From NCBI GenBank assembly GCA_051294375.1, contig CM119267.1, positions 25,745,293-25,809,292 on the forward strand: a DNA stretch of 64,000 bases, in the 5' to 3' direction. Below are positions 24,501-34,740 of this stretch, in pieces. This stretch comes from Paraspadella gotoi (lineage: Eukaryota; Chaetognatha). The stretch's first letter is position 1; each line of letters starts with the position of its first letter. A model generated the notes under the pieces. The model was not told the origin of the DNA. It saw only the letters and a program-made list of their open reading frames with translations, and ran no database searches. The position numbers and the translations under genes are program-made.

Positions 24501-27266
24501 TGATGGTGACTTGATTTACTTATCCTTCACCTCCTGTTTCATTCAGCCAATCCCATTGGCTCAGAGGGGAATGCACCATCCCAAGGGTTACATCCATAGT
24601 CTTAATGACTTCCCTCTGTGTTGGCAAAGCGAGACCATCCTAGGGTAACTGCGCCAGTGGCAGGCGGCGCCACTGAAGGTCAAAAGCCCATACGCATGAT
24701 GAGCGTCCATTTCGTCTATTGTCTTCTGATGCATTTGTAGAGGCACATAATACATATTTATTGGCAGGTTAAATAATAGGAACAGAGAGACGTTCAAGGT
24801 ACATGATATGAGATGAGACTAAACAGAGAGAGCGAGGCACTGATCAAGTAGAGAGAGAGTGTCAGTAACCTGCTTCCCTCGCAATGGCTAAACATAGTGG
24901 CCAACTCGGGTTGACCCCGTGGTGACGAAACCTTCGTCGCCACATCCCCGCCCCCCTCGAAAAGTCCAAAGGACTTGCTTCTTGATGGGTCGATGGGAGT
25001 GGATGAGGAACAAACGTTTGTCTTGTCCAGGTTGGTGGCACGTATCTCTTTTTCGCTTTTGGTTTGGAAAACGAAGTAATAAAAAGTTTTTTCATCATCA
25101 CACAATTCTATATCGCTTTCCCATTTTTCATAAAGTTAAGCTTGTTTGAAAGTTTTATTTCAAAATTGTAAGCGCCATTGTCGAAAACCATGTGCTCTAG
25201 GCCGGCTCCATCTTTGATGATTTTTAAAATTCCATCGTGAAGATTGTCTTCTTTGGTGACAAGCGACACCGAGGCCTTAAACAGTTCCATTTTGTTTCAG
25301 AAGGTATTTTAATCTTTGGCGTGTTCTCGTCGGGCTCACCAGTTATGTAGAGGCACATAATAAATATTTATTGGCAGGTTAAATAATAGGAACAGAGAGA
25401 CGTTCAAGGTACATGATATGAGATGAGACTAAACAGAGAGAGCGAGGCACTGATCAAGTAGAGAGAGTCAGTAACCTGCTTCCCTCGCAATGGCTAAACA
25501 TAGTGGCCAACTCGGGTTGACCCCGTGGTGACGAAACCTTCGTCGCCACACATCTCCTTTAAGACCGACTTCTTTGGCGCGCTGCTGCTCCGCTTCGATG
25601 ACAGCGGCGAGCTTCTTGACCAACTCTTCCCTACTCTCCTCGAGCACCTTGATGCGGCGCCTCAGCTCCTGGCACCGCTCCTCGTGCTCCAGCGAGCGGC
25701 GCTTGTCCTTCCGCTCCTGATAGTCCAGTGTCTCCTCCAACTCCATCTTGTAGCGGGTGATGAGGTGATCCACGCGTGTCTCGAGGTTCTTTTCCAATTC
25801 CAAAATAAATAAAATGAAATCAAAGACAAAAAGAGGACTGTGGCGATATATTTACACCGTTTCACATCCATTATCGTTCAGCCAATCCCATTGACTCAGA
25901 GGAGGAACACACCATCCTCTGCGTTAGCTAAGTGAGACCGTCGTAGGGTAACCGCGCCAGTGGCGCCAACAGTGATATGCCACATCCCAATGGGCATCAC
26001 ATGCAACCCGGCTGTTGGGATAAGTGGTGGGCCTTTCTTGAACACGCAACCTTCTCAGGGTATGCTACGACAAAAAACTATGCCCTGACGACTTTGGGTA
26101 CGCTACGACAAACGCCTATGTCCCTACCACGCTCTCTCTCTCCCACTATAGTAGCAGTCTTGTCAGACATTTCTCAGGCCTGGAGAACCTGAGTAATGTT
26201 TTGGCCCGGGGATCCGGTGGCAGTATATTCTCACCGCCTCAAATCCAGATTCATTCAGCCAATCATGTTGGCTCAGAAGGGGAATGCACCATCCCTAGCG
26301 TTTTGTTCCATCCACACTCCACAGTCCACAGCTCTAATGACTTCCCTCTGTGTTTGCAAAGAAATACCGTCCTAGGGTAACCGCGGCAGAGGCTGGCGGC
26401 ACCACTGAGGGTCGGAAGCCCATAAAGCCAACAGTCAGATGCCCCATCTCAATGGGCATCACAGGCAACCCGGCTGTTGCTATAAAGGTTTTGGATGTAG
26501 CGTGCTCTTTCACTAAGACGTAGCCATTGTGTCGCCAAGTCCTCGAATTATCTCCAATAAATATGTACCTTTCTAAAAGCGGAAACGTAAAATTTTTACT
26601 CGCGATTAAGTGAACCTTTATGGCAACGGGAGGATAGCCTGTGATACCCGGGGCGCGGGGTATCTCACCAACTGGCGTAGGGGCTGCGGACCCTCAGTGA
26701 CCGCCTCCTGTCACTGGCATGTTTATACCGGCACCGTCACATTTAAGCCAGAACCGGGATACCCAGGGATTGAACCCGGGACGCACGGATGGAATGAGAT
26801 GATTTAGCCTGCTCAGCCATTGAGACGAGGCTGAGGACGGACAGCAGTGAGGCAGCTTTAAAGTCTTGCTGCCACACCTTTCTATTTTTCTTGATGAGAA
26901 AGAATTACAGTTGATAATAATAATACAATACAATTAATATTCTCTCTTATCCCTCCGATCGCGCGATTTCTTTTCCCTACAAAAGGCGTCTACCTCCTTT
27001 GGGAAGAGGAACAAGGAGTCCCTCGCTTTCGCCGCAGCGTCTTCTTCCGATTGGAGCGCGGCGAGATCGACACCCTCCCGCCGCCGATGGCGCGAGAGGG
27101 CAAGTCGCTTTGGCTGCTGGACTTCGAGTGGTTCGGCCGCAAGGTTCGTCGCCACATCAATGACGAGGAGTTGCGGCGGGAGAGGCACCTCATTCTCCAC
27201 ATCCACGGACTCGCCGAGGAGATCGAAAGGGTGTGCCGCAACAAAGGCGTCAACGCGACTGGATGA
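21515..27266 (+). CDS. BLVRA: Biliverdin reductase A
   Basis: NAD(P)H-dependent reduction of biliverdin to bilirubin, the last step of haem breakdown; a cytosolic enzyme of the Gfo/Idh/MocA-like fold. Exons are 21515-21713, 21835-21986, 22288-22450, 24186-24311 and 26986-27266, giving 306 residues (human 296). The Rossmann motif VVGLGSAGSGR is at residues 15-25; VVCTENSTHEDFAARLLDAG and HVIIEYPAALS follow, then the GVILHVENISLL helix, SFQGLSRLWTLVDIFGDL across exons 3/4, and the final IHGLAEEIERVC helix typical of BLVRA. Exons 4 and 5 join in frame only if intron 4 starts with GC (24312-24313) and ends with AG: a GC-AG intron. Otherwise exon 4 runs to a stop at about 24334 and loses the C-terminus. 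Introns 3 and 4 are full of mobile DNA. Confidence 0.92.
22918..23945 (-). mobile_element. Family C element (Helentron/HINE-like), BLVRA intron 3
   Basis: The left end carries the hairpin with arms ATCGTCGCAA and TTGCGACGAT preceded by TTTTT. The right end carries ATGCGATTGCGACGATCC followed by TTATGCTTTTAAGATTTTTT. Read on the minus strand this gives a 3' hairpin followed by AAAAA, with one arm repeated near the 5' end, exactly as in family B. The interior contains TC-rich and CTGCTG-rich tracts. No protein-coding frame. Confidence 0.7.
24544..24715. repeat. Dispersed repeat family E, copy 1
   Basis: Starts near TTCAGCCAATCCCATTGGCT and contains GACTTCCCTCTGTGTT, CATCCTAGGGTAACTG and GCCCATACG. 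Similar copies lie at 25875-26015, 26252-26490 and 53020-53215. Four copies in 30 kb, all inside introns, indicate a mobile repeat. I could not find termini that classify it. Confidence 0.6.
24736..25550 (-). mobile_element. Internally deleted LTR retrotransposon (TRIM-like)
   Basis: Two nearly identical direct repeats, 24736-24944 and 25346-25550, begin TGTAGAGGCACATAAT and end CGTCGCCACA, so both have TG...CA ends. On the minus strand a polypurine tract (GAGGGGGGCGGGGA) sits directly before the 3' LTR, and TGGTGAGCCCGACGAG, a primer-binding-site-like sequence, follows the 5' LTR. The about 400-bp interior keeps a short frame (25108-25290, minus) starting MELFKASVSLV, possibly a Gag N-terminus. 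Ty3-type ends suggest a Gypsy-like origin. No clear target duplication was found. Confidence 0.75.
25551..25803 (-). pseudogene. Coiled-coil coding fragment abutting an LTR
   Basis: On the minus strand an uninterrupted frame of about 85 residues encodes a highly charged heptad-like helix (RRSLEHEERCQELRRRIKVL, then EESREELVKKLAAVIEAEQQ). Codon choice is GC-rich, like host exons. It stops at the boundary with the LTR at 25550 and reads into it. No start codon or splice donor frames it, so it is either the tail of a retroelement polyprotein or a host exon fragment carried by a transposon. I do not recognise the family. It lies antisense within BLVRA intron 4. Confidence 0.4.
25875..26490. repeat. 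Dispersed repeat family E, copies 2 and 3
   Basis: Two further copies, 25875-26015 and 26252-26490, share TTCAGCCAAT, GACTTCCCTCTGTG, GTCCTAGGGTAACCGCG and AACCCGGCTGTTG. Between them, 26016-26215 is unrelated sequence containing two near repeats of CTACGACAAA. Confidence 0.55.
26700..26830 (-). mobile_element. tRNA-derived SINE head
   Basis: On the minus strand, TGGCTGAGCAGG matches an RNA polymerase III A box and GGTTCAATCCC a B box, at tRNA-like spacing. The flanking arms do not close into a full cloverleaf, and related GC-rich sequence continues past the 3' side toward 26630. A SINE with a tRNA-derived promoter fits better than a functional tRNA gene. It lies antisense in BLVRA intron 4. 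Confidence 0.55.
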
Positions 27267-27964
27267 CCTCGTCCGAGAAGTAGCATTCCCGTCCCCACTT
27301 TTTTAAATATTTCTTTTTGCACACTTTTCCATTTCTCTTTCCCTTCATTTTCTCATCCCGCGTTTTTTTTCTTTTTTCCTAATCTTTTACAGAGGAAGTG
27401 CCCCAATACGAAATTATCCTACCTCGGCGTTTTTCGCTTGTTTTTTCGAATCTCCGGCCGCCGAAATGTTATAATTATGATTATTATATTTATCGATTTT
27501 CGTTGTCTCGCCACGACATCTGCCCAATTCTCAAGCTAATGTTTTATGCCATTTGATCCGCCGAAGTCGATAAACGATTCTCGCATGGATTAGGTTAGTA
27601 AAATTGGTACAACCAATGTTAAAAAAAATAAAAATAAAAATACCGTCTTAACTTTACGAAAGCTTTTACCAAAGTATGACAATCAAGCCTTGATATTTTT
27701 ATTACTAAATAAATTAGTGGATTTTTCTCCATAGACTGTCGAAAAACCCTTGAATGTCGTAATAGCAACGCACGTCTTCATAAAAAATTAAAATAGAGCA
27801 AAGTTTTATTCCGTTTTAGATTTAGAATCTTCACCAATGTCCGCAATATTTGTTGTTCGATTTAAGTCGAAAAAAACTTTGTTTGCAACATTGTTCGTTT
27901 TCTTTAGCTTAACGAATACTAAGTAATTTAAAATATATTTTCTCATTGATAGCTAAAAAGGTAT
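27267..27964. other. Intergenic, 3' of BLVRA
   Basis: Contains the BLVRA 3'UTR and AT-rich DNA, with one TTGGTACAACCAAT word (repeat I) near 27605. No gene-like frame on either strand. Confidence 0.4.
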
Positions 27965-28620
27965 TATGGTGGACTAAAATCCACCAACCGTTCATCAATC
28001 AGCGGCCATTGGTGCCGGAGGCAAGTCATTCGCCTCCCAACCCAAAGGTCCGGGGTTCTAGCCCGGTTGTCGCCTGGCAGTTAAGAGGGACGGGGCGCTT
28101 AACCCGCCTGTAACACGGTGTTGCAGCCTGATCCGAAGCTCAGGGACTGTTTATATTGAACGGTTCTGTCACTAACTCATAACAATTATCACTGTCTCTT
28201 CATTGGTGAGCCCGACTTCCGAACACAACAGCAACAACGACACTTTCAGGCGACATGCCTCAACCTGGCGATGCACTTTCCGCCCGCAACACATCAGGCG
28301 ACATGCCTCAACTTGGTGACGAATTTTGCACCAACAACAATAATTCACTGAAGAGACGCAACAGACTTCTCCCTACGGGAGGGGGGGATGTATGGTGACT
28401 AAAATCCACCAACCGTACATCAGCGGCCATTGGTGCCAGAGGCAAGTCATTTACCTCCCAACCCAAAGCTCCGGGGTCAGCCGGTGCGCCTGGCAGTTAA
28501 GAGGGAGGGGCGCTTAACCCGCCTGTAACACGGTGTTACAGCCTGATCCGAAGCTGGTCCGGGACTGCTTATATTGAACGGTTCTGTCACTAACTCATAA
28601 CAATTATCACTGTCTCTTCA
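27965..28620 (+). mobile_element. Miniature LTR element with a tRNA-like LTR
   Basis: Two direct repeats, about 27965-28202 and 28389-28620, flank a 186-bp interior. The interior opens with TTGGTGAGCCCGACTTCC, nearly the same primer-binding-site-like word as the element at 24736, and closes with the polypurine tract GGGAGGGGGGGA. LTR2 begins TG and ends CA. GTAT occurs on both sides, a 4-bp target duplication typical of Ty3-type integration. LTR1 contains A-box-like TGGTGCCGGAGG and B-box-like GGGTTCTAGCCC about 50 bp apart. There is no coding capacity, so it is a TRIM. Confidence 0.7.
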
Positions 28621-31600
28621 GTATATACATCCGACTTGATTAATGATACATCTTGCAAGTTGAAAACTCAAAAACAAAATCTTCGCTTTCTGACTGACAA
28701 CTTAAATTCGACTGAATCTCGTTCCATTCCTCCTTTTAATAGATGCACATAGAAGCAGGAACCCGGTTAGAGACTGTAGAGGAGTAAACACTAAACGCCC
28801 TCTACAAAGCCGAGGGGCCGAGGACTTTAGGGGGACCGTGAAAAAAAATTTATATGAAAATATTACATGTATAAGGAAATAAAAGCTTTTAATTTGGTAA
28901 AATATGTTTTTACTTATAGATATGAAATCTTAAAATACAACCCTAATACACGGTTCCTTTTTACATCGATTTCATCGGCATGGAGTGCACAAGAATGAGA
29001 GTCCCGGGATACGTTTCCGGACCTTTGGGCTACACAAAAAAAGGGTAATCAAATTTTTCCTAATGACAGTTTTTTTATAAATTAATATTAAAATTAGCTA
29101 TATAAAATCATTAAAGTAGAATAAAAAAAATTTAAAAATGGTTTAAATTTTTTTAAAAAATGAAAATATCATGCATCATCCATAATCTATGAACAATTTC
29201 TTTCGTTTGAGTCCATAACCATTATTCTATCTTTAATAGTTTATTTGTAATTAATTTTTCTTTATTAAAATATTATTTTAATTTTTTTTTCAAATAATTT
29301 AAATTAAAAAAAATTATAACTATGCCAAATGATTGAAGAAAAATTTTATATTATAAGGGACTTACCTACCTAATATAGGCCTTCAAATACATATATAGTA
29401 AGTTTATTATGATGATGTTTTGACATAGAAAATAAATAATTTATAAAATTAAATATATGAAAAAAATTTAAACTTTGAATTTTTTTTAGCATAATAAACA
29501 TAATTATTAATTAATTGTTCATGATGCTTTTAATAGCTACTGGTCAGTTGTATCATTCTCAATTATAATAATTTTATAACTTTTTCTATTTTTAATAATA
29601 CTGACTGCTATATTTACTTACTTTGACAAAATCCAAAAATTACTGTATTAAAAATTATGTATGAAAACAGACGAAAACGTTTTTTTAAATCACATGCTAT
29701 TTAATTGTTTGAACTGATATAATATTATCTTTGGACAAAATTTAAAAAGTTTTAAACATCCCAACTAGACATTTTTAAGGTTGTCAAATGTATAAATATT
29801 TGATATTCGGACTGCTTTGTAGGTTTAAATTAATTCAGTAACATCTTTTAATATGACAGAAAAGCAGTATATTTAACAGTTTTTTTATTTGGAGTGGGCA
29901 TCAAAGTTCTAATACATATTAACATCAGTATATTTGTTAAGTATAGTAGATTCCTCTATAGATTTTTTAATTTTTGAAAACATTTTACTTTTTTTTCTAT
30001 AATTTTTTTGACACGAAAAACGTTTTTTGATTACGCGAAAGAGAATGTAAAAAATTAAAAATAAATAATACCAATAGTAGAGTTATGTCTAGAATAGATG
30101 AAAAAAAAACCTTGTTTAAAAATTTGATCGGGAAGTGGGGTAACTAAGGCTTACCAACGGTATCCTCCATGCTGATTGTTCTCTCAATTAATTTTTTTAA
30201 TTTAATACTTTTGAAAGGGAAAAGAAGAAAATTCAGAATGCAGGTGGCATAAAGGGTAGAGAAAATCTGTACATAGTGACATGATAATAATGACCTTTTA
30301 TGTCTTGCGTAATGGGTGCAGTAAAGAAACCTTAAAAAATGCAATCATTAAGTCAGTCAATGAACCCTTTTTGCGAATTTTTTTTTCTTAATTAAAATGG
30401 ATGATAAATAATAGAATTAAATTCCCTTTAATAAAGGTTGTTATATTTAAAAGAAAATTAGCAATACATTTCAACACAATGAAGTCTTGCTTTGTCAAAT
30501 ATGTCAGCAGTTAAGTAATTTTTTAAATTTTATTATGATAAACAAGCATTATATCAAGCTTTTTCTTTGCAGTTGAAGATAATGAAAAATGATTATTTTT
30601 TTTTCACAGACAAGAAGGTAGACGTCTAGACTGTTTATATCAAGCTGAAAACATTTTATTATTTATCATTTTTCATATTTAAAAAAACATTTTATCAAGC
30701 TACTACGAATTTTTGCTTGTTTTTTACTTTAACTAAAAAATACAAGCAAATTATAAAGTAAGANNNNNNNNNNNNNNNNNNNNNNNNNACCCGCCTGTAA
30801 CACGGTGTTACAGCCTGATCCGAAGCTGGTCCGGGACTGCTTATATTGAACGGTTCTGTCACTAACTCATAACAATTATCACTGTCTCTTCAGTATATAC
30901 ATCCGACTTGATTAATGATACATCTTGCAAGTTGAAAACTCAAAAACAAAATCTTCGCTTTCTGACTGACAACTTAAATTCCGACTTGAATCTCGTTCCA
31001 TTCCTCCTTTTTAATAGATGCACATAGAAGCAGGAACCCGGTAGAGACTGTAGAGGAGTAAACACTAAACGCCCTCTACAAAGCCGAGGGGCCGAGGACT
31101 TTAGGGGGGACCGTGAAAAAAAATTTATATGAAAATATTACATGTATAAGAGAAATAAAAGCTTTTAATTTGGTAAAATATGTTTTTACTTATAGATATG
31201 AAATCTTAAAATACAACCCTAATACACGGTTCCTTTTTACATCGATTTCATCGGCATGGAGTGCACAAGAATGAGATGTCCCGGGATACGTTTCCGGACC
31301 TTTGGGCTACACAAAAAAAGGGTAATCAAATTTTTCCTAATGAACAGTTTTTTTATAAATTAATATTAAAATTAGCTATATAAAATCATTAAAGTAGAAT
31401 AAAAAAAATTTAAAAATGGTTATAAATTTTTTTAAAAAATGAAAATATCATGCATCATCCATAATCTATGAACAATTTTCTTTCGTTTGAGTCCATAACC
31501 ATTATTCTATCTTTAATAGTTTATTTGTAATTAATTTTCTTTATTAAAATATTATTTTAATTTTTTTTCAAATAATTTAAATTAAAAAAAATTATAACTA

Positions 31601-33050
31601 TGCCAAATGATTGAAGAAAATTTTATATTATAAGGGACTTACCTACCTAATATAGGCCTTCAAATACATATGTAGTAAGTTTATTATGATGATGTTTTGA
31701 CATAGAAAATAAATAATTTATAAAATTAAATATATGAAAAAATTTAAACTTTGAATTTTTTTTTAGCATAATAAACATAATTATTAATTAATTGTTCATG
31801 ATGCTTTTAATAGCTACTGGTCAGTTGTATCATTCTCAATTATAATAATTTTATAACTTTTTCTATTTTTAATAATACTGACTGCTATAATTACTTACTT
31901 TGACAAAATCCAAAAATTACTGGTATTAAAAATTATGTATGAAAACAGACGAAAACGTTTTTTTAAATCACATGCTATTTAATTGTTTGAACTGATATAA
32001 TATTATCTTTGGACAAAATTTAAAAAGTTTTAAACAATCCCAACTAGACATTTTTAAGGTTGTCAAATGTATAAATATTTGATATTCGGACTGCTTTGTA
32101 GGTTTTAAATTAATTCAGTAACATCTTTTAATATGACAGAAAAGCAGTATATTTAACAGTTTTTTTATTTGGAGTGGGCATCAAAGTTCTAATACATATT
32201 AACATCAGTATATTTGTTAAGTATAGTAGATTCCTCTATAGATTTTTTAATTTTTGAAAACATTTTACTTTTTTTTTCTATAATTTTTTTGACACGAAAA
32301 ACGTTTTTTTTGATTACGCGAAAGAGAATGTAAAAAATTAAAAATAAATAATACCAATAGTTAGAGTTATGTCTAGAATAGATGAAAAAAAAACCTTGTT
32401 TAAAAATTTGATCGGGAAGTGGGGTAACTAAGGCTTACCAACGGTATCCTCCATGCTGATTGTTCTCTCAATTAATTTTTTTAATTTAATACTTTTGAAA
32501 GGGAAAGAAGAAAATTCAGAATGCAGGTGGCATAAAGGGTAGAGAAAATCTGTACATAGTGACATGATAATAATGACCTTTTATGTCTTGCGTAATGGGT
32601 GCAGTAAAGAAACCTTAAAAAATGCAATCATTAAGTCAGTCAATTAACCCTTTTTGCGAATTTTTTTTTCTTAATTAAAATGGATGATAAATAATAGAAT
32701 TAAATTCCCTTTAATAAAGGTTGTTATATTTAAAAGAAAATTAGCAATACATTTCAACACAATGAAGTCTTGCTTTGTCAAATATGTCAGCAGTTAAGTA
32801 ATTTTTTAAATTTTATTATGATAAACAAGCATTATATCAAGCTTTTTCTTTGCAGTTGAAGATAATGAAAAATGATTATTTTTTTTTCACAGACAAGAAG
32901 GTAGACGTCTAGACTGTTTATATCAAGCTGAAAACATTTTATTATTTATCATTTTTCATATTTAAAAAAACATTTTATCAAGCTACTACGAATTTTTTGC
33001 TTGTTTTTTACTTTAACTAAAAAATACAAGCAAATTTATAAAGTAGAGAA
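28515..33050. repeat. 2.25-kb direct duplication around an N gap
   Basis: The sequence 28515-30763 reappears almost base for base from 30789 to about 33040, with scattered one- or two-base indels mostly in homopolymers. The 25-N gap at 30764-30788 separates the copies. The second copy continues through the point where the first stops. This is the pattern of two contigs that overlap but were not merged, rather than a biological tandem duplication. Confidence 0.8.
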
Positions 33051-34180
33051 ATTTAATGATAATTAAAATGTAATTCAGACTTTCCTCTTTCAATTTACTA
33101 AAGAAAAACAAAAAATTTCATATGCCTTCATTGAAATTTGTAATGCAAAAAACTGTTATACTTTTAACTCGTATTTAAATAAAAACTGTGTAAAGATTTA
33201 TGGATAAAATTTAACAAAACGTTTCTAGAAATGTGTCCCATGATTAGGGCTTTAATTTGATACCACACCCACCTTGCTCCCTCTTTTTTTCAAAAGATAT
33301 TCAAGAAAATAACTTTTTTTATTACTTTTTTGCATCTTGCAGTTTTTTTTAAACAACCTAACTTTTGGCCTTAAAAATGTCTAGTTGGGATTGTTTAAAA
33401 CTTTTTAAATTTTGTCCAAGGATAATATAATATCACTCCACAAAATTAAATAGCATCTGATTTAAAAAAAAGTTTTCGTCTGTTTCATACATAATTTTTA
33501 ATATCAGTAATTTTTAGATTTGGTCAAAAGTAAGTAAATATAGCAGTCAGTATTACTAAAAATAAAAGAAGTTATCAAATTATTATAATTGAAAATAATA
33601 CAACTGACCAGTAGCTATTAAAAGCATCATGAACAATTAATTAAAAATTATGTTTATTATGCTAAAAAAAAATTCAAAGTTATAAATTTTTTCATATATT
33701 TAATTATTTAAATTATTTATTTTCTATATCAAAACATAATCATAATAAACTTACTATATATGTATTTGAAAGCCTATATTAGGTAGGTAAGTCCCTTATA
33801 ATATAAAATTTTTCTTCAATCATTTGGCATAGTTATAATTTTTTTTAATTTAAAATAATATTTTAATAAGAAAAATTAATTACAAATAAACTATTAAAGA
33901 TAGAATAATGGTTATGGACTCAAACGAAAGAAAATTGTTCATAGATTATGGATGATGCATGATATTTTCATTTTTAAAAAAATTTAAACCATTTTTAAAT
34001 TTTTTTTATTCTACTTTATTGATTTTATATAGCAAATTTTAATATTAATTTATAAAAAAACTGTCATTAGGAAAAATTTGATTACCCTTTTTTTGTGTAG
34101 CCCAAAGGTCCGGAAACGTATCCCGGGACATCTCATTCTTGTGCACTCCATGCCGATTAAATCGATGTAAAAGGAACCGT
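28940..34180. mobile_element. Family F foldback-type element (as assembled)
   Basis: Long inverted arms begin CACGGTTCCTTTTTACATCG near 28950 (again near 31225) and end with the complement CGATGTAAAAGGAACCGTG near 34180. Each arm is about 0.8 kb. AATA flanks both outer ends. Discounting the assembly duplication, the element is about 3 kb (31225-34180). The non-inverted middle is shared with 14980-15970. No transposase frame was seen. Superfamily unresolved. Confidence 0.6.
30764..30788. other. Assembly gap (25 N)
   Basis: A run of 25 N of unknown true length, flanked by the two copies of the 2.25-kb duplication. Confidence 0.99.
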
Positions 34181-34363
34181 GAATAATAAGACAATAATGT
34201 GCGATTTTTAGTGGGTTTTGGTTTGGGTTTTGCTTTCAGGGGGCCCCTGGGCCTGCAAAAAAAAATATTGCAAGGGCCAGCCTTTTCTCTACACGCCACT
34301 GCGTCTTAATTTGGAAAGGGCCATTATCAAGACGTCGTCGTCGTTGGCGGCGTTTACGTTATG

Positions 34364-34740
34364 AAATTGTACAACCAATATAAAATTATCCATTTTTTTA
34401 ATAAACAAGCTATCTTGCCCCTGACTTTGGACAGGCATTGGTGGTTTAAGGCATCCATCTCTCTTACAAGATAATGACATAGCAGATCCCTGCAAGCTTT
34501 CAATCAAGACTCTCACACAGTCTTGTTTATTCACTCCCAGAGTACCTGGCTTTCCTATCAATGAAGTGGTATGTTTCAAAGAATGTTTCAATTGTATGAA
34601 AAGACCACTCCCTTAAGTATTAGATCGGGGAAAACTAAATTGTACTCCGCCCAGCATCAAAATACAAGGAGCTGAATTTTATGAATTGGTACAACCAATA
34701 TAAAAATTATTCATTCATTTGTGTCATTTATGTCAATGTC
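34364..34740. repeat. Repeat I, two further copies
   Basis: 34364-34580 parallels window bases 1-170 (GTACAACCAATATAAAA, GACTTTGGACAGGC, TTTATTCACTCCCAGAGTAC). A second short copy begins TTGGTACAACCAATATAAAA at 34686. Non-coding. Confidence 0.6.

Noticed and set aside
26700-26830. A functional tRNA gene on the minus strand
   Set aside because: A and B boxes are good, but acceptor and anticodon arms do not form a full cloverleaf; a SINE head is more likely.
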